From Hydrogenothermaceae bacterium (GTDB lineage: Bacteria > Aquificota > Aquificae > Hydrogenothermales > Hydrogenothermaceae), in contig JALSSE010000133.1 in assembly GCA_026984415.1 (NCBI GenBank), forward strand, positions 1-15,716: DNA of 15,716 nt, written 5' to 3'. The translations under genes were made by a program, and so were the position numbers. Each line of letters opens with the position of its first letter. Position 1 is the first letter of the stretch. The notes beneath the pieces were generated by a model. It was not told where the DNA came from, ran no database searches, and saw only the letters and a list, made by a program, of their open reading frames with translations. Positions 6,258 to 12,988 of this stretch are shown here, one piece after another.

Positions 6258-6285
6258 AATATATTTGTTGTTATATAAATGTCAA
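6258..6285 (-). promoter_or_regulatory. Ferredoxin promoter
   Basis: On the minus strand a perfect TTGACA (6280-6285) and TATATT (6258-6263) are spaced by 16 nt. The start would fall near 6251, about 33 nt before the ATG. This is the best consensus promoter in the window. Confidence 0.65.
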
Positions 6286-6295
6286 TAATATATAT

Positions 6296-6326
6296 TTCAC
6301 AAGTAATTAGCTCTTTGTATTATAAT
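6296..6326 (+). promoter_or_regulatory. bcp promoter candidate
   Basis: TTCACA (6296-6301, 5/6 match to TTGACA) precedes a perfect TATAAT (6321-6326) with a 19-nt spacer, which is long. The start would fall near 6333, leaving a leader of about 47 nt with the GGAGGT Shine-Dalgarno at 6368-6373. Confidence 0.5.
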
Positions 6327-6379
6327 CTTAAATATTTTTGTTAGAATTAAGTAATGAAAATAAAATTGGAGGTAAAAAT

Positions 6380-6865
6380 ATGCCAGTAGAAGAAGGACAG
6401 AAAGCACCTGACTTTTGTTTAGAAGGATTAACACCGGAAGGGGAAGAAAAAGAAATTTGTTTAAAAGACCTTTTAAAAGAAGGTAAATATATAGTTTTAT
6501 ACTTTTATCCGAAAGACAACACTCCCGGATGTACTACGGAAGCCTGTGATTTCAGAGATAATTTAAACAGAATTGGAGACAAGGCAGTAGTTGCTGGAGT
6601 GAGTCCAGATAGTATTCAAAGCCACAAGAAATTTAAAGAAAAATACAATCTTAACTTTTACCTTTTATCAGACCCAGAGAAGAAAGTTCTTGAAGCCTAT
6701 GATGCTTATGGTGAAAAAAAGATGTACGGAAAAACAACTGTTGGGGTTATCCGTTCAACTTACATAATAGCTCCAGATGGAACTATTGTTAAAAAATGGA
6801 GAAATGTAAAAGCAAAAGGTCATGTTGATAAAGTAATTGCAGAACTTGAAAAATTAAATAGTTAA
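6380..6865 (+). CDS. bcp: Bcp/PrxQ-type thioredoxin-dependent peroxiredoxin
   Basis: A 161-residue peroxiredoxin that reduces hydrogen peroxide and organic peroxides in the cytoplasm. The active site is YPKDNTPGCTTEACDF with peroxidatic Cys51 and resolving Cys56, the five-residue spacing of the Bcp/PrxQ class that forms an intramolecular disulfide. The rest (VVAGVSPDSIQSHKKFKEKYNLNFYLLSDP, then RSTYIIAPDG) is typical. The frame is open up to 6338, but the ATG at 6380 has GGAGGT 6 nt upstream and gives the normal terminus (MPVEEGQKAPDF). It is the first gene of the plus-strand block and is divergent from the ferredoxin gene across the direct repeat, which suggests redox-linked control. Confidence 0.96.
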   Translation: MPVEEGQKAPDFCLEGLTPEGEEKEICLKDLLKEGKYIVLYFYPKDNTPGCTTEACDFRDNLNRIGDKAVVAGVSPDSIQSHKKFKEKYNLNFYLLSDPEKKVLEAYDAYGEKKMYGKTTVGVIRSTYIIAPDGTIVKKWRNVKAKGHVDKVIAELEKLNS

Positions 6866-6869
6866 AAAT

Positions 6870-6888
6870 AAGTGGGAATATTCCACTT
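6870..6888 (+). terminator. Hairpin after bcp, possible weak terminator
   Basis: AAGTGG (6870-6875) pairs with CCACTT (6883-6888), and further A-T and G-U pairs close down to a small loop. Only three T's follow before CCG, so it is a poor intrinsic terminator. It could reduce read-through from bcp into the phosphatase gene. The outer stem is identical to that of the 3029-3057 hairpin. Confidence 0.4.
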
Positions 6889-6905
6889 TCCGTACAGGAA
6901 TTTTA

Positions 6906-8486
6906 ATGAACAGGAGAAATTTAATAAAATCTTTACTGACTGGATTTGGATTTTCTCTTTTTGGATGTGGTACTGGAGGGGGAAATAACGAAGAACCTTC
7001 TACTGAAAAAACAGAACAGATTTTCCCCCAATCTATTGCTTCTGGAGACCCAACTCCATATGGAATAACATTATGGACGAGGATAAACCCTGAATTTGTT
7101 AATGAAAAAGAAGTAAAATATCAGATTTCAACAGATAAAGAATTTAAAGATATTGTAGTTGAAGGTTTTGAGGAAATAAACACAGATGGAAATAGTATAG
7201 TTAAAGTTTTTATTGAAAATGAACTTGAACCGTGGAGAACATACTATTACAGATTTATTTATAGAGGAACAAAAAGCAAAACAGGAAAATTTAAAACCCT
7301 TCCAGAACAAGAGCAGGATATTCAAAATGTAAGCTTTGTTTATATGTCCTGTCAGGATTACGTTAATGGTTATTTTACATCTTATCCACACGTAGTAAAT
7401 GAAGATATAGACTTTGTTGTATGGCTTGGGGATTATATTTACGAAACAGCTGAATACTCTTCTACTTCAGTTAGAGAAATAAATTTACCAAGTGGAAAAG
7501 ATAAAGCACAAGGGTTAGAAGATTACTACTACCTTTACAACACTTACAAATCAGATAAAAATCTTCAGCTTTTACATGAGAATTTTGCTTTTATTCCAGT
7601 TTGGGATGACCATGAATATGCAAATGACTGTTATGGATACCATGCCCCAGACCATAATTTTAAAAACGATGAAAATAAACTTAAAAAGTTGAGATTAGAA
7701 GCTACAAAAGCATGGTATGAAAATTTACCTGTAAATGTTCCTTATAATCCAGATGGACAGGATATTTACAATATACAGATTTACCGCTCTTTTAAATATG
7801 GAAAATTAATAGAATTGATTTTAACAGATGAACGTTTATACAGAAGTTCCCATCCCTGCGGAGAAGACCAATTTACAGAAAGGTATTTAGTGGAAGGTTG
7901 TGGAGAAGAGAAAGATTCAGATAGAACGATGCTTGGAAAAAATCAAAGGAACTGGTTTTTAAACAAAGTAGAGAGTTCTAATTCAGAGTGGGTGTTCTGG
8001 GGAAACCCGGTAATGATGATGAAATTTAAAATAGATAAGTACTACCTTACTTTTGATGACTGGGATGGTTATCAGTACGAAAGAAAACTAATTTTACAAA
8101 AAATAAAAAGTTTGAAAGATGAAAATAAATTAAAAAATTTTGTAGTTTTAACTGGGGATTTACATTCGTTTGTTGTTGGAAAACTATCTTCAGATTTTAA
8201 AAGTGATGCGATTGCAGAAGAATTTGTTGTAGGTTCTGTTTCTTCATCAAATCTTTCTGAAATTTTAAGTGATGTTTACAACAATCCAATATTAGACTTT
8301 GAAGATGCTGCTAAACTTTTCAACAAACACATAGAGTATATAAATTCCCACGACCACGGATATGCACTTGTTAAAGTCAATAAATTTTACACTAAAATAA
8401 CATTCAAAAAGGTTGAAACTATTAAAGAAGATACATCAGATATTAAGGAGCTGAAAAGTTTTATAGTGTATAATGGTAATCCATAA
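6906..8486 (+). CDS. PhoD-family phosphatase, Tat-exported lipoprotein
   Basis: A 526-residue protein of the PhoD alkaline phosphatase/phosphodiesterase family. The N-terminus carries a twin-arginine motif (NRRNLIK, residues 2-8), a hydrophobic stretch and a lipobox (LFGC, Cys21), followed by a Gly/Asn/Glu/Thr linker, so it should be exported folded and membrane-anchored. A PhoD N-terminal beta domain (about 40-140, with FPQSIASGDPTPYGITLWTRI) precedes the metal-dependent catalytic domain: SCQD with Cys149 at the place of the PhoD iron-ligand cysteine, GDYIYE (175-180), WDDHE (233-237), TGDLH (416-420) and HDHGY (482-486). It releases phosphate from mono- or diesters outside the cytoplasm. 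AGGA (6896-6899) is the Shine-Dalgarno. No pho-type transporter lies nearby. The exact substrate is unknown. Confidence 0.93.
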   Translation: MNRRNLIKSLLTGFGFSLFGCGTGGGNNEEPSTEKTEQIFPQSIASGDPTPYGITLWTRINPEFVNEKEVKYQISTDKEFKDIVVEGFEEINTDGNSIVKVFIENELEPWRTYYYRFIYRGTKSKTGKFKTLPEQEQDIQNVSFVYMSCQDYVNGYFTSYPHVVNEDIDFVVWLGDYIYETAEYSSTSVREINLPSGKDKAQGLEDYYYLYNTYKSDKNLQLLHENFAFIPVWDDHEYANDCYGYHAPDHNFKNDENKLKKLRLEATKAWYENLPVNVPYNPDGQDIYNIQIYRSFKYGKLIELILTDERLYRSSHPCGEDQFTERYLVEGCGEEKDSDRTMLGKNQRNWFLNKVESSNSEWVFWGNPVMMMKFKIDKYYLTFDDWDGYQYERKLILQKIKSLKDENKLKNFVVLTGDLHSFVVGKLSSDFKSDAIAEEFVVGSVSSSNLSEILSDVYNNPILDFEDAAKLFNKHIEYINSHDHGYALVKVNKFYTKITFKKVETIKEDTSDIKELKSFIVYNGNP

Positions 8487-8496
8487 ATATATAAGT

Positions 8497-8502
8497 TATA
8501 AT
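8497..8502 (+). promoter_or_regulatory. Possible -10 box before the uracil-DNA glycosylase gene
   Basis: A perfect TATAAT lies in the 38-nt gap between the phosphatase and the glycosylase genes, 23 nt before the ATG. No convincing -35 box is present, and the whole gap is AT-rich. Confidence 0.25.
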
Positions 8503-8524
8503 TCTATATATTATTAGAATAACT

Positions 8525-9193
8525 ATGGAAAATTTAAAAAATTATTTAAAAATCTTAAAAGAAATAGGTGTAGAAGAAATAATTCTTCCAGAAGGAAATA
8601 CGGAAATGTCTGAAAATAAAGGGTTATCTTTAGAGGAAAAACAAAAAATATTCCAGAAATTAAACAAAATTGTTCAGGAATGTAAAAAATGCGATTTACA
8701 CCTTAACAGAAAACAGGCAGTTTTAGGAGAAGGTAATTTAGAAGCAAAACTTATGTTTGTTGGTGAAGCTCCGGGAGCTGATGAAGATAGATTAGGAAGA
8801 CCTTTTGTAGGTAGAGCAGGGAAATTATTAACTTCTCTTATTGAAAAAGCAGGACATAAAAGGGAAGAATTTTACATATCAAACATTTGTAAATGTAGAC
8901 CTCCAAACAACAGAACACCTCTACCTGATGAAATGGAAGCCTGTTTTCCCTATTTAGAACAGCAAATAGAAGTAATAAATCCTAAAGTTTTATGTCTATT
9001 AGGGGCTACTGCCTGTTATGGATTTTTAAAAAGACCTGTAAAAATAACAAAAGAAAGGGGAACCGTTATAAACTGGAAAGATAAACTTCTTGTTTTGACT
9101 TATCACCCTGCTTACGCCTTAAGAAATCTCAGTGCAGTTGATATTTTATTTGAGGACATAAAGAAAGCTATAGAACTGGCATACTCTGATTAA
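8525..9193 (+). CDS. udg: Family 4 uracil-DNA glycosylase ([4Fe-4S] type)
   Basis: A 222-residue thermophile-type uracil-DNA glycosylase that removes uracil arising from cytosine deamination. Motif A is GEAPGADED (80-88) and motif B is HPAYALRN (from His194). The four cluster cysteines are visible as Cys53, Cys56 (CKKC), Cys124 (CKCRPPNNR) and Cys140 (EACFPYL). The N-terminal 50 residues (LKNYLKILKEIGVEEIILP) are an extension seen in many family 4 members. The ATG at 8525 lacks a clear Shine-Dalgarno; an internal ATG at 8606 with GAAGGA upstream would drop 27 residues, but the extension looks conserved in type, so the longer form is kept. It is followed by the glycerate kinase gene after 15 nt. 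Confidence 0.94.
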   Translation: MENLKNYLKILKEIGVEEIILPEGNTEMSENKGLSLEEKQKIFQKLNKIVQECKKCDLHLNRKQAVLGEGNLEAKLMFVGEAPGADEDRLGRPFVGRAGKLLTSLIEKAGHKREEFYISNICKCRPPNNRTPLPDEMEACFPYLEQQIEVINPKVLCLLGATACYGFLKRPVKITKERGTVINWKDKLLVLTYHPAYALRNLSAVDILFEDIKKAIELAYSD

Positions 9194-9208
9194 ACAGGAG
9201 AAACCTGT
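9194..9208 (+). promoter_or_regulatory. Small hairpin covering the glycerate kinase Shine-Dalgarno
   Basis: ACAGG (9194-9198) is a perfect inverted repeat of CCTGT (9204-9208) around AGAAA. The AGGAG Shine-Dalgarno (9196-9200) is half inside the left arm, and the right arm ends directly before the ATG. Folding would hide the ribosome site unless ribosomes finishing the upstream gene (stop 9191-9193) open it. Confidence 0.45.
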
Positions 9209-10507
9209 ATGGATTATAAAAAACTTGCCCTTGATATTTTTAAATCAGCTGTAAATTCCGTCCTTCCAGAAAATCTTATAAAAACTAACCTTAAATATAA
9301 AAACAACCAGTTGATAGTTGAAAATGATATTTATGAAATTGAAAATTTTTACGTTTTTGGAAGTGGAAAAGCTTCTGTGAAAATGGCAAAGGCTATTGAA
9401 GAAATCCTGTTGGATAAAATTTTAGATGGTCTGGTAGTTTGTAATTACACAGATAAATTAAAAAAAATCAAAGTAATGGAAGGTTCTCACCCTGTTCCTA
9501 CTGAAAAGAGTATTAAAGCAGGAGAAACCCTTTTAGATAAAATCTCAAATTTAAAAGAAGATGACTTTTTTGTTTATCTTTTATCTGGTGGTAGCTCAGC
9601 TTTAATTGAAAAACCTATTCCTCCAATAACTTTAAGTGATTTACAAAAAACAACTGAAATTTTATTAAAACACAGTGTTCCTATTGAAGAAATAAATGTT
9701 ATAAGGAAGCACATATCATTAATAAAAGGTGGAAGATTAGGAGAATCAACAAAGGCAAAAGGTGTTGTTCTTGTTATTTCTGATGTAATTGGAGATGATT
9801 TAGAAACAATAGGTTCGGCTCCACTATATTTTGACAGGTCAACTTATAAAGATGCTTACGAAATTTTAAAAAAATACAACATATTAGAAAAAATTCCTGA
9901 AACAGTAAGAAAGGTTATAGAGGAAGGTTTAGAAGGAAAGATAAAAGACACTCCAAAACAACCTAATCCAAATATAAAACATTACATAATCGGAAATAAC
10001 TTTAAAGCTCTCAAATCTGCAAAAGAAAAGGCAGAAGAGTCTGGAATTAAGGCTTATATAATGACTTCACAACTTAAAGGAGAAGCAAAAGAAGTAGCAA
10101 AAGCTATTATTTCTATAGGTAAAGAAATTGAAAAAACCAAAAATCCATTTTCTCCTGATGTCTGTCTTCTCTTTGGTGGAGAAACAACAGTAACAGTTAA
10201 AGGAAATGGGAAAGGTGGAAGAAATCAAGAAATGACTTTATCAGCTTTACAGGAAATAAAAGAAGACAAAAATTTAGTTTTTTTAAGTGGTGGTACAGAT
10301 GGAATAGATGGTAATTCTGATGCAGCAGGAGCAGTAGCAGATTACAAAACATATCTAAAATCAAAAGAGCTAAATCTTAAAATTGATGACTATTTGAAAA
10401 ATAACGATTCTTATAATTTTTTTAAAAAAACAGGAGATTTAATAATTACAGGAAAAACAGGAACTAACGTTATGGATATAACAATATTGATTGTTAAAGG
10501 AGATTAA
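9209..10507 (+). CDS. gck: Glycerate 2-kinase (MOFRL/DUF4147 family)
   Basis: A 432-residue protein of the GckA/TtuD class, which phosphorylates D-glycerate to 2-phosphoglycerate with ATP. (Some members were formerly named hydroxypyruvate reductase.) Landmarks are GSGKAS (51-56), EGSHPVPT (91-98), LLSGGSSAL (124-132), VIRKHISLIKGGRL, GGETTVTVKGNGKGGRNQE (from 323, start of the MOFRL domain) and GGTDGIDGNSDAAG (from 361). AGGAG at 9196-9200 is the Shine-Dalgarno, 8 nt before the ATG. Its stop overlaps or touches the start of the next glycosyltransferase gene. Since that enzyme class uses D-glycerate as acceptor, the kinase could drain or balance the glycerate pool, or return glycerate to central carbon flow. 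The family is certain; the role in solute synthesis is inferred from position. Confidence 0.93.
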   Translation: MDYKKLALDIFKSAVNSVLPENLIKTNLKYKNNQLIVENDIYEIENFYVFGSGKASVKMAKAIEEILLDKILDGLVVCNYTDKLKKIKVMEGSHPVPTEKSIKAGETLLDKISNLKEDDFFVYLLSGGSSALIEKPIPPITLSDLQKTTEILLKHSVPIEEINVIRKHISLIKGGRLGESTKAKGVVLVISDVIGDDLETIGSAPLYFDRSTYKDAYEILKKYNILEKIPETVRKVIEEGLEGKIKDTPKQPNPNIKHYIIGNNFKALKSAKEKAEESGIKAYIMTSQLKGEAKEVAKAIISIGKEIEKTKNPFSPDVCLLFGGETTVTVKGNGKGGRNQEMTLSALQEIKEDKNLVFLSGGTDGIDGNSDAAGAVADYKTYLKSKELNLKIDDYLKNNDSYNFFKKTGDLIITGKTGTNVMDITILIVKGD

Positions 10508-10509
10508 TG

Positions 10510-11760
10510 ATGGTTTTTATGGTTCCAAAAAGAAGATTTTCAACAGCTTTAAGAGAAAGCACAAGAAGAGAAATTGAAAGGATTGGTGAAGTTGATATAG
10601 TAGTTGGGATACCCAGTTATTTCAGTGAAACAAGTATTGGTTATGTAATGGAAACAATAGCAAAAGGGCTTGATAAATATTTTAGAGAGTGTAGGTCTTT
10701 AATTTACGTATCAGAAGGTTGTTCAACAGATGATACAAGAGAAATAGCAAACTCAGTAGATTTAAGTGATTACAATGTTTCAAAAATAGTGGCAACATAC
10801 AGAGGACTTCCGGGGAAAGGGACAGCTTTAAGGGCAGTTTTTGAGGCAGCAGAATTTTTAAGGGCTGATGCTATTGCTGTATTTGATTCAGATTTAAAAT
10901 CTATAACACCAGAATGGATAAAAAATATGATATCCCCTGTTTATAAAGGCTATGATTTTGTAGCTCCGTATTACAACAGGTATAAATTTGATGCAACAAT
11001 CACAAATACAATTGCTTACAATCTTACAAGGGCTTTATATGGGAAAAGAATAAGACAACCAATTGGTGGTGATTTTGCCATTTCTCCAAGACTTGTAAAA
11101 CACTTTTTAGACCAGGATGTGTGGGAAACAGATGTTGCTAAGTTTGGAATTGATATATGGATGACAACAAATGCTATGATGTGTGGATGTAATATGTGTC
11201 AGGCAAGATTAGGAGCTAAAATTCATGGAGAAAAAGACCCAGCAGAAGATTTAAGTGCAATGTTTAGAGAAGTTGTTGGAACAATATACAATCTTATGGA
11301 ACAGTATGAAGATTTCTGGAAAGGAATAGAACATTCAGAGGAAGTGCCAATAGTTGGAAAAGATATAGGCATAGAACCAGAGCCTTTTGCAATAAGTCAG
11401 GAACCTTTGATTGAATACTTTAGAATAGGATACAAAAACTTTTCTGGAGTATGGGAAGATATTTTAGAAGAAGAAGATTATAAATTTATAGATGAATTAA
11501 TGAAAATAGAAAAAAAAGAAGATATTAAAGTTCCAATAGAATGGTGGGTAAGGGTTGTTTATAGATATGCTTCCGCATTCCATGCTACACCAATGCAAAA
11601 GTATAAATTATTAAATACAATGGTTCCCCTGTATAATATAAGGGTTGCATCATTGATAAATGAGCTTATAGATAAAACAACTGAAGAATCAGAGGAATAT
11701 TTTGAGAAACAGGCTCAGGTTTTTGAAGATATGAAAGGTTATTTAATAGAAATATGGTAA
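10510..11760 (+). CDS. Mannosylglycerate/glucosylglycerate synthase-like glycosyltransferase
   Basis: A 416-residue GT-A fold transferase. VDIVVGIPSYFSE starts the nucleotide-binding domain, GLPGKGTALRAVFE (99-112) matches the sugar-nucleotide loop, and FDSD (Asp126, Asp128) is the DxD metal motif. QPIGGDFAISPR (183-194), FGID (212-215) and AKIHGEKDP (His239) align in order with QPLGGELLMRR, WGID and KAHRLYGG as I recall them from Rhodothermus marinus mannosylglycerate synthase (GT78). The likely reaction is transfer of glucose or mannose from a nucleotide sugar to D-glycerate in one step; glucosylglycerate synthase (Ggs) and mannosylglucosylglycerate synthase are alternatives. The ATG at 10510 is 7 nt after AAAGGAG (10496-10502); the ATG at 10507 would be 4 nt away. 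An odd cysteine cluster, CGCNMC (225-230), is present. Sugar specificity cannot be read from sequence. Confidence 0.82.
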   Translation: MVFMVPKRRFSTALRESTRREIERIGEVDIVVGIPSYFSETSIGYVMETIAKGLDKYFRECRSLIYVSEGCSTDDTREIANSVDLSDYNVSKIVATYRGLPGKGTALRAVFEAAEFLRADAIAVFDSDLKSITPEWIKNMISPVYKGYDFVAPYYNRYKFDATITNTIAYNLTRALYGKRIRQPIGGDFAISPRLVKHFLDQDVWETDVAKFGIDIWMTTNAMMCGCNMCQARLGAKIHGEKDPAEDLSAMFREVVGTIYNLMEQYEDFWKGIEHSEEVPIVGKDIGIEPEPFAISQEPLIEYFRIGYKNFSGVWEDILEEEDYKFIDELMKIEKKEDIKVPIEWWVRVVYRYASAFHATPMQKYKLLNTMVPLYNIRVASLINELIDKTTEESEEYFEKQAQVFEDMKGYLIEIW

Positions 11761-11772
11761 GGGGAGAAGGTT

Positions 11773-12987
11773 ATGGCTGATTTTTTTCAAAATGGAGTTA
11801 TTACAACTCTTCAAAAGTTAAAAGACAGAAGTATTGATGACATTGAAAATGAGTTAAGACAGTTTTCACAAAAGAGAAATAGAAAAATAGTTCTTTTACT
11901 TCCTGCTCTTTATTCAGAATTTGAAGGTCCTGCAATGCCTAAAATAATTGAAGAGCTTAAGAAAGTAGATTACCTTTACAAAATAGTTTTGTCTCTTGAC
12001 AGGGCAGATGAAGAACAGTTTAAAAAAGTAAAAAAAATAATGTCAGAACTTCCATCAGAAGTAAAGATTGTATGGCATGATGGTCCCAGATTACAGAAAC
12101 TCTATTCTGAACTGAAAAGAAAAGGTTTCTGGGTGGATATTCCAGGTAAAGGTCGTTCTGTATGGATGACATTAGGTTATATACTTGCTGATACACAGGC
12201 TTACGCAATAGCATTACACGATTGTGATATTGTTAACTATAAAAGAGAACTCCTTGCAAGATTAGTATATCCTGTCGTCCATCCTGCACTTGATTTTGAA
12301 TTCAGTAAAGGATATTACGCAAGGGTAACAAACAAACTTTACGGTAGAGTTACAAGGTTGTTTTACACTCCTTTAATAAGGGCTTTACACAAGATATTAG
12401 GACAGAACGATTTTTTAGAATACCTTGATAGTTTCAGGTATGCCCTTTCAGGGGAATTTGCATTTATACGAAGTCTTGCAAGGGGTATAAGAATATCACC
12501 AACGTGGGGTTTAGAAGTTTCTTTACTTAGTGAGGTTTACCAGAATACTTCTGTAAATAGAATATGTCAGGTTGAAGTTATGGAAACTTACGAACACAAA
12601 CACCAGACTTTAAAAAAAGAAAATCCCCATGAAGGTTTGATTAAAATGGCTGCTGATATTTCTAAAGCACTATTTAGGGTTATGAGTCAGGATGGGATAG
12701 TTATGTCAGACTCTTTTTTTAGAACTTTATTAACTACCTATTTACAGGAAGCGAGAATTGCAATTGAAAAGTATAATGCCCTTTCTTTAATAAACGGTCT
12801 TGATTACGACAGGCACAGTGAAATTGAAGGGGTTGAAGCATTTGTGGAAGCTTTAAGACTTGCCCAGAAAGATTTTACAGAAGACCCAATTGGTGTACCA
12901 ATGTTGTCAGCTTGGGTTAGAATAAGGGCTGCAATGCCAGAAATATCAGAAAGGTTTATCAAATGTGTTGAAATAGACAACCAGTAA
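11773..12987 (+). CDS. gpgS: Glucosyl-3-phosphoglycerate synthase (GT81-type)
   Basis: A 404-residue GT-A transferase. After a helical N-terminus, IVLLLPALYSEFEGPAM opens the nucleotide-binding domain, GKGRS (125-129) forms the phosphate loop, and LHDCDI (Asp150, Asp152) is the DxD motif. Further matches to GpgS are GYYARVTNKLYGRVTRLFYTPLIRAL (from 180), SGEFAF (226-231), WGLEVSLL (245-252) and the histidines of YEHKHQ (275, 277). GpgS transfers glucose from a nucleotide sugar to 3-phosphoglycerate, making glucosyl-3-phosphoglycerate, which a phosphatase then converts to glucosylglycerate. The length fits the longer GpgS forms of thermophiles and archaea. GGAG at 11763-11766 lies 6 nt before the ATG. 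It starts 12 nt after the preceding transferase. No gpgP is in view. A mannosyl-3-phosphoglycerate synthase is less likely. Confidence 0.82.
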   Translation: MADFFQNGVITTLQKLKDRSIDDIENELRQFSQKRNRKIVLLLPALYSEFEGPAMPKIIEELKKVDYLYKIVLSLDRADEEQFKKVKKIMSELPSEVKIVWHDGPRLQKLYSELKRKGFWVDIPGKGRSVWMTLGYILADTQAYAIALHDCDIVNYKRELLARLVYPVVHPALDFEFSKGYYARVTNKLYGRVTRLFYTPLIRALHKILGQNDFLEYLDSFRYALSGEFAFIRSLARGIRISPTWGLEVSLLSEVYQNTSVNRICQVEVMETYEHKHQTLKKENPHEGLIKMAADISKALFRVMSQDGIVMSDSFFRTLLTTYLQEARIAIEKYNALSLINGLDYDRHSEIEGVEAFVEALRLAQKDFTEDPIGVPMLSAWVRIRAAMPEISERFIKCVEIDNQ

Positions 12988-12988
12988 A

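Larger units (their letters stand above)
6240..6342 (+). repeat. Imperfect 30-bp direct repeat in the ferredoxin-bcp control region
   Basis: Copy A (6240-6269) and copy B (6313-6342) differ at four positions only. Both read CTTTGTATTA, one variable base, AATC, three positions of which two differ, AATAT, one variable base, TTTGTT. Copy starts are 73 bp apart. Copy A covers the -10 box and start region of the ferredoxin promoter; copy B contains the TATAAT of the bcp promoter. Inside each is an 11-bp near-palindrome, TTGTATTACAA in A (perfect arms) and TTGTATTATAA in B. Such a placement suggests a shared operator for both genes, which is inference. Confidence 0.7.

Noticed and set aside
6338..6379. 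N-terminal extension of bcp
   Set aside because: The GGAGGT at 6368-6373 lies inside it, and the normal peroxiredoxin terminus begins at the ATG at 6380.
7128..7391. An 87-codon minus-strand frame within the phosphatase gene
   Set aside because: It is antisense to the well-supported PhoD coding region, with a composition typical of a shadow frame and no ribosome site.
6906..8486. The phosphatase as the missing GpgP partner of GpgS
   Set aside because: It is an exported PhoD-type enzyme, whereas GpgP is a cytoplasmic enzyme of a different phosphatase family; it is also separated from gpgS by three genes.
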